DNA of 64,000 nucleotides from Dermatophagoides farinae (taxonomy: Eukaryota; Arthropoda; Arachnida; Sarcoptiformes; Pyroglyphidae), in NCBI RefSeq assembly GCF_024713945.1, contig NC_134677.1:4033001-4097000 (forward strand), written 5' to 3'. Both the position numbers and the translations under genes were made by a program. Under the pieces are notes generated by a model. It made no database searches. It had not been told where the DNA came from and worked only from the letters and a program-made list of their open reading frames with translations. Position 1 is the stretch's first letter. Each line of letters starts with the position of its first letter. Below, piece by piece: positions 41,514 to 51,751 of the stretch.

Positions 41514-44500
41514 ATGGCTCGTCATACAATCGAAATTCCATTGAAAGAATCAGCCGATGAAGTCATTGAGCTTGATTTAGATAATCTGCCCGATACAAAA
41601 GAAGTACTGCAAATTCTTCAATCCGAATCACCACCTTTAAACATCTGGATTCAATTGGCACTTGCTTATTATAAGGAGAAAAAAGAAGACGATTTTGTCC
41701 AGATACTTGAATATTCTCGTACGGAAGCGTCGCTAAGCTATAAAGATTATGAACGTGATCAGATGAAAGCGTTAGATACTTTGGCTGCCTATTATGTGGC
41801 CAAAGGTAATAAAGAAAAGAATCGTGATAGAAAACGAGAACTTTATACAAAAGCAACGGTATTGTATACAAATGCTGACAAGATTGTTATGTATGATCCA
41901 AATCATTTGGTTGGCCGTGCCCATTTCTGTTTAGCCGAAGCTGAAAAGATCGATCAAGCTGATGCACAATTCACATTCGTTTTAAATCAATATCCCAACA
42001 ATATACCGTCATTGTTAGGCAAAGCCTGTATTAATTTCAACAAAAAAGACTACAAAACAGCTTTGACTTTTTATCGCAAATGTTTACGAGTGAAACCGGA
42101 TTGCCCGGCAAATATTCGTCTTGGAATCGGGCATTGTTTCTATAAATTAAACCAAATGGAAAAAGCTAAATTGGCATTCGAACGTGCCCTTCAATTGAAT
42201 CCTCAATGTGTTGGCGCATTGGTTGCATTGGCAATAATGGAACTGAACAAAAAGACACCAGATTCCATACGAAATGGTGTACAAATGTTATCGAAAGCTT
42301 ATTCAATTGATCAAACTCATCCAATGGTATTGAATCATTTGGCAGATCATTTCTTCTTTAAAAAAGATTATGCCAAAGTTCAACATTTAGCATTACATGC
42401 ATTCTATAATACGGAAAATGAGCCTATGCGTGCTGAAAGTTGTTATCAATTAGCTCGAAAATTTCATATCCAAGGTGATTATGATCAAGGATTTCAGTAC
42501 TATTATCAAGCTACACAATTTGCATCACCATCATTCGTTCTTCCATTTTATGGCCTCGGACAGATGTACATTTATCGTGGTGATTTCGATAATGCAGCAT
42601 CTTGTTTTGATAAAGTTTTGAAATATTTTCCCAACAATTATGAAACGATGAAAATTCTCGGCTCACTTTATTCACAATCGGTTGATGGAGAAAAACGAGA
42701 TAAAGCTCGTGAATTTCTGAAAAAAGTTATTGATCAACATCCAGAAGATGTGGAAGCTTGGATTGAATTAGCACAATTGCTTGAACAATCAGATCTACAA
42801 GGTAGAATTTAAATGACTAATTTTGTAAATCATAATTTTTCAATCTCTTCTATAGGAGCATTAAATTGCTATCAGAATGCGATCAAAATATTTCGAGAGA
42901 TTGCCGATCATAATGATAATAATTTGGAGATACCTGCCGAAATTTACAACAATGTTGCCGCATTATATTTTCGTCTGGGAAATTATAAACAATCTGCTGA
43001 TTATTATAAAAGTGCCCTGAAACGATGTCAAGAAGAATTGCAAATCGAAGAACATTATCTTAAATTAATTCAAGTGACAATCAATTATAATCTCGGTCGA
43101 TTATATGAAGCAATTCATGAGTATAACAAAGCTGAACAAATCTATAAGGATATACTACGTGAACATCCTAATTATGTTGATTGTTACCTGCGATTAGGCT
43201 GTATGGCTAGAGATTTAGGTCAAATCTATGAAGCTAGTGATTGGTTTAAAGAAGCGTTGCAAGTGGAAAAAGATCATCCGGATGCCTGGTCATTGATTGG
43301 CAATCTTCATCTAGCCAAACAAGAATATGGTCCTGGTCAGAAAAAATTTGAACGTATTCTGAATCAAGAATCTACCAATCAAGACACATATTCAATCGTT
43401 GCACTTGGTAATGTTTGGTTGCAAACCTTATATCAGCCGACTAAAGATAAGGAAAAAGAACGACGTCATCAGGATCGTGCCATTCAGATGTATAGACAAG
43501 CATTGAAAATTGATCCAAAAAATATTTACGCAGCCAACGGTATTGGTTGTGTTTTAGCACATAAAGGTTATACCAATGAAGCTAGAGACGTATTCTCACA
43601 AGTTCGTGAATCGACAGCCGATTTTCCCGATGTTTGGATTAATATTGCACACATTTATGTTGAATTAAAACAATATGTGAGCGCAATTCAAATGTATGAA
43701 AATTGTCATAAACGATTTTTCCAGAGTACAAATGTCGATATTATGTTGTACATTGCACGTGCCTATTACAAATGGGGTAAAATGCGTCAATGTAAAAATA
43801 TTTTGTTGAAAATTCGTCGTGTATTGCCAAACGATACGTTGATTCTGTTCAACTTGGCATTGGTCTTACAAAAATTGGCTGCTTCAGTTCTGGAAGATAC
43901 AAAAAGTTCATTACGTACCGTTTTACTTGCAGTCCAAGAATTAGGACTTGCATTTAAATATTTTACATATTTAAAAACTAATGGCGATAAAAGTAAATTC
44001 GATTTGGCATGGTGTGCTATCGAAGAACAACGATGTCAAGATTTGTTAAAACAAGCACAATATCATGTAATGAGAGCCAGAACAATGGATGAACAAGAAC
44101 AAGAGATTCGCCGTAAGCAGGAAATGGAACGTGAAGAATTACGAAAGAAACTAATGGAAGAACAACGAGTTCGTGAAGAAGAGAAGATTAAACAAGCACA
44201 GGAATTAATTCAGAAACGGCAGGAATATGTGGAAAAAACGAAAAATATATTACTTTTCCAGGATGTTCCCGAAGAGAAACCGAAAAAGGCTCGTGGTCGT
44301 AAATCTATGGCTAATGATGAAGATGGATTCGTCACTGATTCATCAAGTAATATCGAAAATCGTCCGGATAAGTCGACAAAGAAAAAACGAACCGTTTCGG
44401 ATGGTGATAAAGAAAGGCGACGCCGAAAGAGAAAAAGAACAACTAGTGGTGGTGATACCGATTCGGATGGTGCTGGTGAAGATAATGATGAAGAACGAGC

Positions 44501-45131
44501 TCGAAGACGTGAAGAACGAAAACGAGCTCGAAAAGAATCGAATAAAAAACGGCATGCTATTAAAGCTCGACAACAAGTTGAAAAAGAAATACCAGGTAAA
44601 TTTAAATCAAAAGCTTTCATCAATTCATCAGACTCATCATCAAGCGATGAACCAGAACCGAATGATGAGCCAAACGCTGGAACAATATCTAAAAACATGT
44701 TCGACAGTGACAGTGACGAAGATGTGGTTGGAAAAGCAAGAGCTTCAAGTGATGATAATCAATCACCTATCTATTCAAATGAAGATAATGATGATGAAAT
44801 TGTCAAACAATCGAAAAATAAACGAAAACGTATCAAAAATGATTCATCATCAGATTCGAATGTTAATGATAATGATGATTCGGAAAGCAATGAAGAGCCT
44901 GAAACAAAGAAAAAGAAAATCCCATCTGATGATGAAGACGAAGAAGAAAATAATATTCGCCAAACTACACATAAAAAATCGTTTGAGGATGATAATGATT
45001 CGGATGAATCGGGCTCGAAAAATAGAGGTTCCGATTCAGAAGTGGAAAGAAGTCCAATGACTCGTTCAAGTGATGAAGATGCGGAGAATGATAACGATCA
45101 TGCTAATGATATTGATGATGATAGCGACTGA
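41514..45131 (+). CDS. CTR9: RNA polymerase-associated protein CTR9 (PAF1 complex)
   Basis: TPR scaffold of the PAF1 complex, which travels with RNA polymerase II and promotes histone modification and elongation. Exon 1 is 41514-42801, exon 2 is 42856-45131, with a 54-nt intron splitting a Gly codon (ACAAG|GTAGAA); 1187 aa (human 1173). The N-terminus, [20 protein letters not shown] and [20 protein letters not shown], is diagnostic. Repeated TPR units run to about residue 800; examples are [40 protein letters not shown] and [21 protein letters not shown] coiled, Glu/Arg/Lys-rich segment ([20 protein letters not shown]) follows. The end is a long alternating acidic Ser/Asp and basic tail, as in other CTR9 proteins. 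The low-complexity tail keeps other frames open on both strands; those are shadows. Confidence 0.97.
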
Positions 45132-45447
45132 AAAGATATTTTCTCATAAATTTTTATATATTTAATATGACTATATTCTATGTAAATTCACGTGATTTTG
45201 AATCCATATTTTGTAAATTTTATTTTATTTTTGATTAAAATACTGAATATACTGAATTGATTTTTAAAAATCTATTTTGCTTGCATTAACTTGTTGAGTT
45301 TAAATAGCGTGTGAAATCATTGACACTTCATATGATGATGATGATGAAGCTGTTAAGATTATTATCAAATGCGGCATTGGTTGTTGAAATTTTTTTTTTT
45401 TTTTTTGTTGATCAAGTTTATCATCGTTGTAGCTTTTTAGTACCAAA
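45132..45447. other. CTR9 3' region and SEC13 promoter
   Basis: 316 bp. An early AT-rich 3' UTR is followed by a GAT repeat (about 45333-45348) and a T run of about 19 (45390-45408) shortly before the SEC13 start. No coding signal. Confidence 0.5.
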
Positions 45448-46410
45448 ATGAATACGTTTAACAAAGAGGATGCTAAAATGGTCACCCTACAGACACAAGT
45501 GGATACTTCACATGAAGATATGATTCATGATGCACAGATGGATTATTATGGCACGCGATTGGCCACATGTTCATCGGATAAAAATGTCAAAATATTTGAA
45601 ATATCCAATAGTCAACATAAACTATTGGCCAAATTAAGCGGACATGAAGGTCCCGTATGGCAATTGGCTTGGGCTCATCCAACATTTGAAAATTTACTTG
45701 CTTCATGTTCTTATGATAAAAAAGTCATCATTTGGAAGGAGACTTCAACGAATCAGTGGGAAAAGTTATACGAATCAAATAATCATGATTCAAGCGTTAA
45801 TTCTGTTTGTTGGGCGCCTCATGAACTTGGATTGATATTGGCTGCCGGATCTTCGGATGGTTCAATATCGGTTCTTAGCTGCAACATTGACAGCAATGTT
45901 TGGGATGTGAAAAAAATTCAAAACGCTCATTCAATTGGGTGCAATTCCGTAAGTTGGGGACCAGTTTTTCCGCCTACAAATTTTTCCTATACACCACAAA
46001 AACGTATAGTCAGTGGTGGTTGCGATAATTTGGTTAAAATATGGCTATATAGTGAATCGGAAGATAAATGGATCGAAGAACAAAAATTGGAAGCACATTC
46101 AGATTGGGTTCGTGATGTTGCATGGGCTCCATCCACCGGTTTACCGAAAACATTAATTGCTAGTTGTTCTCAGGATCGTCGTGTAATTATATGGACAAAA
46201 TCATTAGCTACAGCCAATCAAGAATCATCAAGTTCTGGCTGGTCATATAACATATTGAATACATTCGATGATGTTGTATGGCATGTATCATGGTCTATCA
46301 TGGGTAACATTCTGGCCGTTTCAGGAGGCGATAATAAAGTTAGCCTATGGAAAGAGACACCGGATGGCAGATGGATATGTATTAGTGGTCTATCACAAAC
46401 AAACAAATGA
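45448..46410 (+). CDS. SEC13: SEC13 (COPII coat / nuclear pore WD-repeat protein)
   Basis: Beta-propeller protein with two homes: the outer COPII cage with SEC31 at ER exit sites, and the Y-shaped Nup107-160 complex of the nuclear pore. A single exon of 320 codons matches the family length. Six WD/propeller blades are visible, starting with DTSHEDMIHDAQMDYYGTRL and ATCSSDKNVKIFEI. They continue through KLSGHEGPVWQLAWAHP, ASCSYDKKVIIWKE, DSSVNSVCWAPHELG, VSGGCDNLVKIWLY and ASCSQDRRVIIWTK to AVSGGDNKVSLWKE. The first ATG adds ten residues before Met11 (45478), which corresponds to the usual SEC13 start, so translation may really begin at 45478. Confidence 0.97.
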   Translation: MNTFNKEDAKMVTLQTQVDTSHEDMIHDAQMDYYGTRLATCSSDKNVKIFEISNSQHKLLAKLSGHEGPVWQLAWAHPTFENLLASCSYDKKVIIWKETSTNQWEKLYESNNHDSSVNSVCWAPHELGLILAAGSSDGSISVLSCNIDSNVWDVKKIQNAHSIGCNSVSWGPVFPPTNFSYTPQKRIVSGGCDNLVKIWLYSESEDKWIEEQKLEAHSDWVRDVAWAPSTGLPKTLIASCSQDRRVIIWTKSLATANQESSSSGWSYNILNTFDDVVWHVSWSIMGNILAVSGGDNKVSLWKETPDGRWICISGLSQTNK

Positions 46411-46545
46411 TTTTTCAATTTTTTTTTGTATTTTGTGTTCACGATTTCATTTATTGAATATTTTTTACATTAATATTCGAATTACAGAAAAAAAAATTAA
46501 TAAACAAACTAAAAGTTACAGCATATGAGTGGAAGAGTTTTAATT

Positions 46546-48810
46546 TTAGTGATGATGAATTTTCGACGATATCTTATAATTCAACGTATTATTGTTATTA
46601 TTATTCGAAGTCGATGAATTATCATTATTCGACAATAACATATTGATTTGTTTGAATCGAGCTTGTGGGTTATACATTCGTTGACCTTTATGATGTTCAC
46701 CACCACCACCACCAGATGCACGTAGTAATTTCGTTATATTCAAAACACCATCCAATATAATTTCATCCAATTTTCGTTGTATATCACGTACGGATTCCTG
46801 ATCAAAAAATACATCCGGAAATCGATAGCTTAACCATAGATATAGATCAAGACAATCATAAACGCTTAGTAAATGATCTAATTCGGCCATATTGATCGGT
46901 CGTCGAAATGGAAATTTTAGCGTTTGACACAACCAATTAGCAGTCATTGGTTGATTATTAGAATATTGACGTGCATATTTTAGAAACATCGCGCATACGA
47001 AATTCGATTTGTTATCAACCGGTGCACAACAGAATACATAACGAGCTCTTAATGGTAATGAAATGTGTTCGAGAATTCCGGCCAGAAATTTGATTGATTC
47101 GATATTACACATAAAATAATAGGGATTCAATTGACATAGACTAACAAAAATGTCCAACAAATTCGTTAGGCTCGCATTTGGTAATAGAAAAGAGAACATT
47201 TCGATCTGATCTAATGTTGGATGTAGGCCAGCAGCTTCAATATCTTCAATCGGTGAGGCTAAAACTTCTTTGAGAATCGGTAGATCTTCCGGTTTGTATG
47301 TCGTAACATAGCCTTGATGGTATTGAGTGTTGTATCGACCGGCTCTACCGGCAATTTGTAACGCCTGACTAACCGGTATAACATCCAATGTTTTTTCATT
47401 TTTACTATTAAATGTTGGTTTGATCAACGAATAGAAAATAATTCGTCGAATTGAAAGATTTAATCCCATACCGATAGCATCGGTAGCAACGAGTATATTG
47501 CATGGATCATTTGGATTATTATATTTACTACATTGCAATAACTTGGTGGCTGGTGGTAATGTTCCATAGATAGTAGCCACATTGTGACCCATTCTTTCTA
47601 GCTTAAGGCTAACATTATAAATGTCTCGCTTGCTGAAACAAACTATACAATCACCAGGTTGAACATTTTCCAACGATTCCAGAGCATTATCTTCGACATT
47701 TAATTCGGTAAGACGTTTATATTCATTAATTTGAACAACTTCACCGGTGGTTGATAGAATTTCGATGATAAGATTAAGGGCAGCTTTTTCACCACAAAGA
47801 TGAATCTCTTCTGCAGCAATCCCAAGAAGAGCACGTGTCCAAGCCCAACCACGTTCAGGATCACGAACCATTTGAATTTCATCAATGATTGCTACTTCGT
47901 ACATTTGATTTACAGATGACATTTCAACAGTACAGGAAACATGAGCAGAAGGTGACTGATTTTCATCGGAAAATCGACGTTCTTCACCCGTAATTAGATC
48001 ACATGCTACACCTGCATTATTGGCTTTTTGAAAAACTTCGACGGCAAGCATCTTGAGTGGACCACAGTAGATACCGGATTTAGATTCTAAAAAACGATTC
48101 AAAGCACTATAAGTTTTGCCACTGTTAGTCGGACCACAATGAAAATAAAATTTTCGATTTATTGTCCGTGCTTCTGGATACCAATTTGGCGGCAAACGAA
48201 GGTCACTGATTTTCTTTAAATCATCCAGACAATCAATGTGAGGATATATGGTTTTAGCATGTTTGATAAATGATGGGAATAGATCATCTACGTGTCCTTT
48301 ACCTTGTAGAATATCACTCAATAAAATATGAATTTCTGGATCAAGAATTTTAGAATCAAGAATTTTTTTTCGAAAACTTGAAAATGCTTCTATCAGTAAT
48401 TTAGGTTTGAGTCCATTTTCAGCTGCCAATTGTCTAACAGTTGGCCTTTGAAGAAATTTATTCAATAAGGGTATAATTTCTTCTTTTAACAATTTTCGTC
48501 CGGTTATCTCTTCACCAATATCACCCCATTCATCGGAAAACTGTGTAGAATGATCTTGTCCAGGCTGTACCAATGTGTCAATGTTTTTGTCTTTTATTTC
48601 ATTGTCATTAGGCGATGGCAATGATGATGACGATGATGATGATGATGAACAAAATCGGATACTTATTTGATTATTATTGAACAACGATATGTGAGGTGGT
48701 CTGTCAATTATTCGAATATTGACCATACGTGATAGTATGGCAGGAGTGTTTGTCGTTACAATCCGACATTGTGGTATACTACGTAGATAACATCGCAGAG
48801 AAATACGCAT
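46546..48810 (-). CDS. SUPV3L1: ATP-dependent RNA helicase SUV3 (mitochondrial)
   Basis: Mitochondrial-matrix DExH/Ski2-like helicase that unwinds RNA for the PNPase degradosome. One exon of 754 codons (human 786). The Arg-rich start (MRISLRCYLRSIPQCRIV) reads as a mitochondrial presequence. The Walker A is FHCGPTNSGKT (about residue 220). SGIYCGPLKMLAVEV, the Walker B IDEIQM, DPERGWAWTRALLG, the motif IV-VI series ATDAIGMGLNLSIRRIIF and the arginine-finger motif QIAGRAGR follow in order. The C-terminal SUV3 domain is present (LYLWLSYRFPDVFFDQ). It ends in a Gly/Asn-rich tail. Converges on SEC13 with only 135 bp between stop codons and diverges from DLAT. Confidence 0.97.
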   Translation of the reverse strand: MRISLRCYLRSIPQCRIVTTNTPAILSRMVNIRIIDRPPHISLFNNNQISIRFCSSSSSSSSSLPSPNDNEIKDKNIDTLVQPGQDHSTQFSDEWGDIGEEITGRKLLKEEIIPLLNKFLQRPTVRQLAAENGLKPKLLIEAFSSFRKKILDSKILDPEIHILLSDILQGKGHVDDLFPSFIKHAKTIYPHIDCLDDLKKISDLRLPPNWYPEARTINRKFYFHCGPTNSGKTYSALNRFLESKSGIYCGPLKMLAVEVFQKANNAGVACDLITGEERRFSDENQSPSAHVSCTVEMSSVNQMYEVAIIDEIQMVRDPERGWAWTRALLGIAAEEIHLCGEKAALNLIIEILSTTGEVVQINEYKRLTELNVEDNALESLENVQPGDCIVCFSKRDIYNVSLKLERMGHNVATIYGTLPPATKLLQCSKYNNPNDPCNILVATDAIGMGLNLSIRRIIFYSLIKPTFNSKNEKTLDVIPVSQALQIAGRAGRYNTQYHQGYVTTYKPEDLPILKEVLASPIEDIEAAGLHPTLDQIEMFSFLLPNASLTNLLDIFVSLCQLNPYYFMCNIESIKFLAGILEHISLPLRARYVFCCAPVDNKSNFVCAMFLKYARQYSNNQPMTANWLCQTLKFPFRRPINMAELDHLLSVYDCLDLYLWLSYRFPDVFFDQESVRDIQRKLDEIILDGVLNITKLLRASGGGGGEHHKGQRMYNPQARFKQINMLLSNNDNSSTSNNNNNNTLNYKISSKIHHH

Positions 48811-49244
48811 TTTTTACACAAATTCAGGGAAAATAAATGGTTTCTATACAAATGCAACAATTAGTATTGATATAAAGAATTTGATTAATTATACCATTAC
48901 AAGAATTAAATATTTGAGAAACATTTGAATCAACATTAATCACATGTGTGTGTGTGATAATTTGATGCCATGGCACAACGCACAAACGTTAACATGTGGG
49001 AAATTGTTACCAATCAAAACAGATTTCTTCAAACAGATGTCACTACAATCGGGTGTTTTTCATATGATTTGACCCCAGCTGAATTTCGAGGATTTTGGAT
49101 ATATACAATCTTTAAATCAGGAAAATAAAATTAAAAAGGCATCGATCTATGTAAGATTCATTTTTTTTGATTCAAAATCATCGTTCAAAACAAACTTTGC
49201 CACAGTAGATTCGCTGATTACCTAATTCAGCAATCCAAACAAAA
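48811..49244. promoter_or_regulatory. Divergent promoter SUV3 / original DLAT promoter
   Basis: 434 bp between outward-facing starts of two nuclear-encoded mitochondrial genes. Bases 49094-49244 of this interval are repeated at 51752-51902 before the second DLAT start. So the second copy inherits only the proximal 151 bp, while 48811-49093 is unique to the first. No TATA box is evident. A short TG repeat is at 48942-48956. Confidence 0.6.
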
Positions 49245-49917
49245 ATGTTTCGTATGACATTGATGTATAATTCGAAAAATTTATGCCGTTTAAAGCTATT
49301 GACCAGGAATCGGATTCTTGTTGCTTGTTGGGGAATTAATGGATACGATACTACAATTGAAACAACAACTTCATCAAGTATACGTTTGATAAATTCATAT
49401 GTGAATAATAATGTTGATAAAAGGTTAGTTCTGTTTCATTGTTTTGTACACATGTTGATTGTTTGCATTTTTATTCAGATTCATTGTTCCGATTTCAAAT
49501 AAACGGACGTTTAGTTCTGGTAATTTACCAACTCATTATAAGGTTGCATTACCTGCGTTATCACCTACCATGGAAATGGGTACGATTGTTTCCTGGGAAA
49601 AGAAAGAAGGTGATCGTTTGAATGAAGGAGATTTATTAGCCGAAATCGAAACGGATAAAGCAACAATGGGTTTTGAAACACCAGAAGAAGGTTATCTAGC
49701 AAAAATTTTAATACCGGCTGGTACAAAAGATATTCCCATTGGAAAAGTATGAAGTTTTTGTTATTCTAAACTTGACATTTATTCTTTTACCCTTACGATT
49801 CACAGTTATTATGCATAATAGTTCCGGAGCAAAGCGATATTGACGCCTTTGTCAATTATGTGCCTACAGAATCATCTACCAGTGAAAAAACGCCGAAAAA
49901 AACAAGTGAACCCCCGA
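49094..49917 (+). repeat. 824-bp direct repeat, copy A (DLAT 5' region)
   Basis: Identical as far as I can read to 51752-52575 (constant offset 2658). It spans 151 bp of upstream DNA, exons 1 and 2, both introns and 112 nt of exon 3 of DLAT. Identity extends through introns and untranslated DNA, so the duplication is very recent, gene-converted, or an assembly duplication. Confidence 0.95.
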
Positions 49918-50186
49918 TTTTCACAGAAAAGAAAGTGTGGAGACTGGTCTCCAAATTTGCTGACTGTTTCTCCAAATTTGGAGACTGGTCTCCAATATTG
50001 CCGACTACTCTACAAAAATGGAGACTAGTCTTCAAATTTGGAGAAACAGACAGCAAATTTGGAGACCAGTCTCCAAAAATGAGTGCTAAAAAAATTTCGA
50101 TTGTTTTTCGATTGTTAGTTGAAAACTTTAAAAACTTTAAAATTTCTACAAGTCCAACTAATGAGCAACTGCGCATAGTCATATAG
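49245..50186 (+). pseudogene. Truncated first copy of DLAT
   Basis: Exons 49245-49423, 49479-49746 and 49806 onward encode the same presequence, lipoyl domain and the first 37 residues of exon 3 as the full gene. After KKTSEPP (to 49917) the frame runs into the inverted-repeat insert and continues with unrelated residues to a stop at 50186. It lacks the E3-binding and catalytic domains, so alone it could give only a free lipoyl-domain protein. It keeps the distal promoter next to SUV3. A transcript starting here and splicing exon 2 (49746) to the exon 3 acceptor of copy B (52463) would restore a normal DLAT mRNA. Confidence 0.8.
49938..50074. repeat. Long hairpin at the left end of the insert
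   Basis: The left arm (about 49938-49994) and right arm (about 50016-50074) are reverse complements with only a few mismatches, separated by about 20 nt. Each arm has the order GGAGACTGGTCTCC, AAATTTG, CTGACTGTTTCTCC, AAATTTGGAGACTGG. As RNA or single-stranded DNA it would fold into a stem of about 57 bp. Confidence 0.85.
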
Positions 50187-50559
50187 AGATAGTGCAGCTA
50201 ACTATTTTCAATACAAATGTTGTGCCCTTCTATTCCCCATACGAATTTGAATTATTTTTTTGATGACTTGCATTTTTTTCTATTTTAATCGTGAAAATTT
50301 TTGCACTAAATTTTGGAACAAAGAATTTAATCAATTCAAGATTATCGTTGTTCAAAGTTATTGTGGTCTAGAAAATTGGCCTCAAAATCAATGAAGATCG
50401 TTTAGTTCGGTCATCATGTAATAATGATACAAGTTGGCGAAAAAATTCCATTTTCGATGACTTTCAAATGTATTTATCACATTTTGTTTTTCATCAAATT
50501 GTATTCAATCACATCCTTTTTAAGTTTTCTTTTTCAGAGTCCATTATACTTGATAATTG

Positions 50560-51460
50560 GAATTCGGATTAATATATAAAAACATGGTCAATAAGGTAAT
50601 TTACATTTTGCCTTAGATTGAAAATGCTAACAATTTTCCTTGTCTTTTGAAGCATAAAATTTTCATTGATGATCAATGATCATTAGACATATAATTGGTG
50701 TCGTCTTTAGAAAAACGATCATGGTAATGATGCCGAACAGTACAAATTTATTGGCGGATATCTGGTCACTAACATGGTACGATGTCCAATGAAACATGTT
50801 CAGCATCAGGTAACTTTGGAATTTCGCTACCAATCAATAATTCTAACACTTACATTTCTCAAAAGTCTATTCAGAACATGCCTGCTTTTGGTTGAATTGT
50901 CGGAACAACTTATTTAGTAAGTCGACATATTCATTTTTCATATCTGATAAAGATTCGTCTATTTTTTCTTATTAGATTCGCTAAAATTTTACGATCAACA
51001 AGTTGAAATTCGACTTATGATTATGTTCAAGATCAATTCGGCGTTTCCATTGTTCATCAGCATCCAATTCAAGAATAGTTTGGCAATGTTCAACACTTGA
51101 TAATAGGTTAGGCTAGGGTTAGATTAGGCTTAGGAACATGATCTGAGCTATTTCCTATTGAATTCGTTGCTGATTGAAACTTTGGAATCAATGAAGCGAT
51201 TGACAATTACGATTAATAGTCGAAGATTCACGAACTGGAACATACACTCGAAACTGATAATGGTAAGCAAATGAATGGATTAATTGAAAAAACAACTAAT
51301 ATTTATTTTCGTTTAGGATCACCGGTGAACAATTTGGAAATTGAATCTCGAATCATGGATTGAATTTGGTCATTGACTTGGAACTTGGACCGCGAATTAC
51401 GGATTTATTTCAAACGAGGCAATTAACGTTGAATGGCGTAATTGGGGTGTGAAATATGAA
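50560..51460 (+). pseudogene. Decayed exon-intron cargo inside the insert
   Basis: Traces of a spliced gene. A TATATAAAAA lies just before ATG at about 50584 (MVNK, then a GTAATT donor). A TCTTTAG acceptor at about 50709 joins in phase to a 33-codon exon (EQYKFIGGYLVTNMVRCP) that ends at a GTAACT donor. Further AG/GT-bounded segments follow, with protein-like patches (YDYVQDQFGVSIVHQHPIQE; GTWTANYGFISNEAINVEW) but in-frame stops and shifting frames. I do not recognise the family. It looks like a host-gene fragment captured by the element and then decayed; chance splice-like sites are the alternative. Confidence 0.3.
51104..51136 (+). repeat. Short degenerate TTAGG-like tract
   Basis: AGGTTAGGCTAGGGTTAGAT followed by TAGGCTTAGG: five TTAGG/CTAGG/TTAGGC-type units. 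Arthropod telomeres are usually (TTAGG)n, so this may be an interstitial telomeric scar inside the insert, or a chance run. Confidence 0.4.
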
Positions 51461-51647
51461 TGCATTTTATTATTTCAAATATTTTAATCAATTAATATAA
51501 CAATAAAATCATTTATCATTTGAATTTCAATATATCGATTAAATTAATATGGGGGATAAAAAGAATAGAAGGGGGACAAATTGCTGCAACAATCGTGATG
51601 GACGATACTATCGATAGTCAAATCGTTAAATCGTTCACTCAAAATTT

Positions 51648-51735
51648 TGATGGAGACTGGTCTCCAAATTTGGAGAGAAGTCTTCAAATTCAGAGTATTG
51701 CGTAAATCTTCAAATTTGGAGACCAGTCTCCACGT
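51648..51735. repeat. Hairpin at the right end of the insert
   Basis: GGAGACTGGTCTCCAAATTT at the left and AAATTTGGAGACCAGTCTCC at the right, with inner TCTTCAAATT units and a loop of about 25 nt. It uses the same module as the left-end hairpin, so both ends of the insert are foldback-type. Confidence 0.8.
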
Positions 51736-51751
51736 TACTTTTTTTGCTGTG

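Larger units (their letters stand above)
49918..51751. mobile_element. 1.83-kb insert with terminal inverted repeats (non-autonomous DNA element)
   Basis: Lies exactly between the two 824-bp DLAT repeats. The left end (from 49922) reads CACAGAAAAGAAAGTG then TGGAGACTGGTCTCCAAATT. The reverse complement of the right end (from 51751) reads CACAGCAAAAAAAGTAACG then the same TGGAGACTGGTCTCCAAATT. These are imperfect terminal inverted repeats of about 40 bp, ending CACAG...CTGTG. Each end also carries further palindromic GGAGACYRGTCTCC modules. No transposase is present, so it would be non-autonomous. I do not recognise the superfamily: CACAG is not the usual hAT CAG start, and only a possible TTT is shared at the borders. 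Confidence 0.65.

Noticed and set aside
44227-45060. 277-codon plus-strand frame and antisense frames in the CTR9 tail
   Set aside because: Shadows of the low-complexity acidic/basic C-terminus of CTR9, which itself is in the correct frame.
49860-50186. Equal-length 108-codon frames on both strands
   Set aside because: They arise because the hairpin is an inverted repeat and reads alike on both strands; not evidence for two genes.
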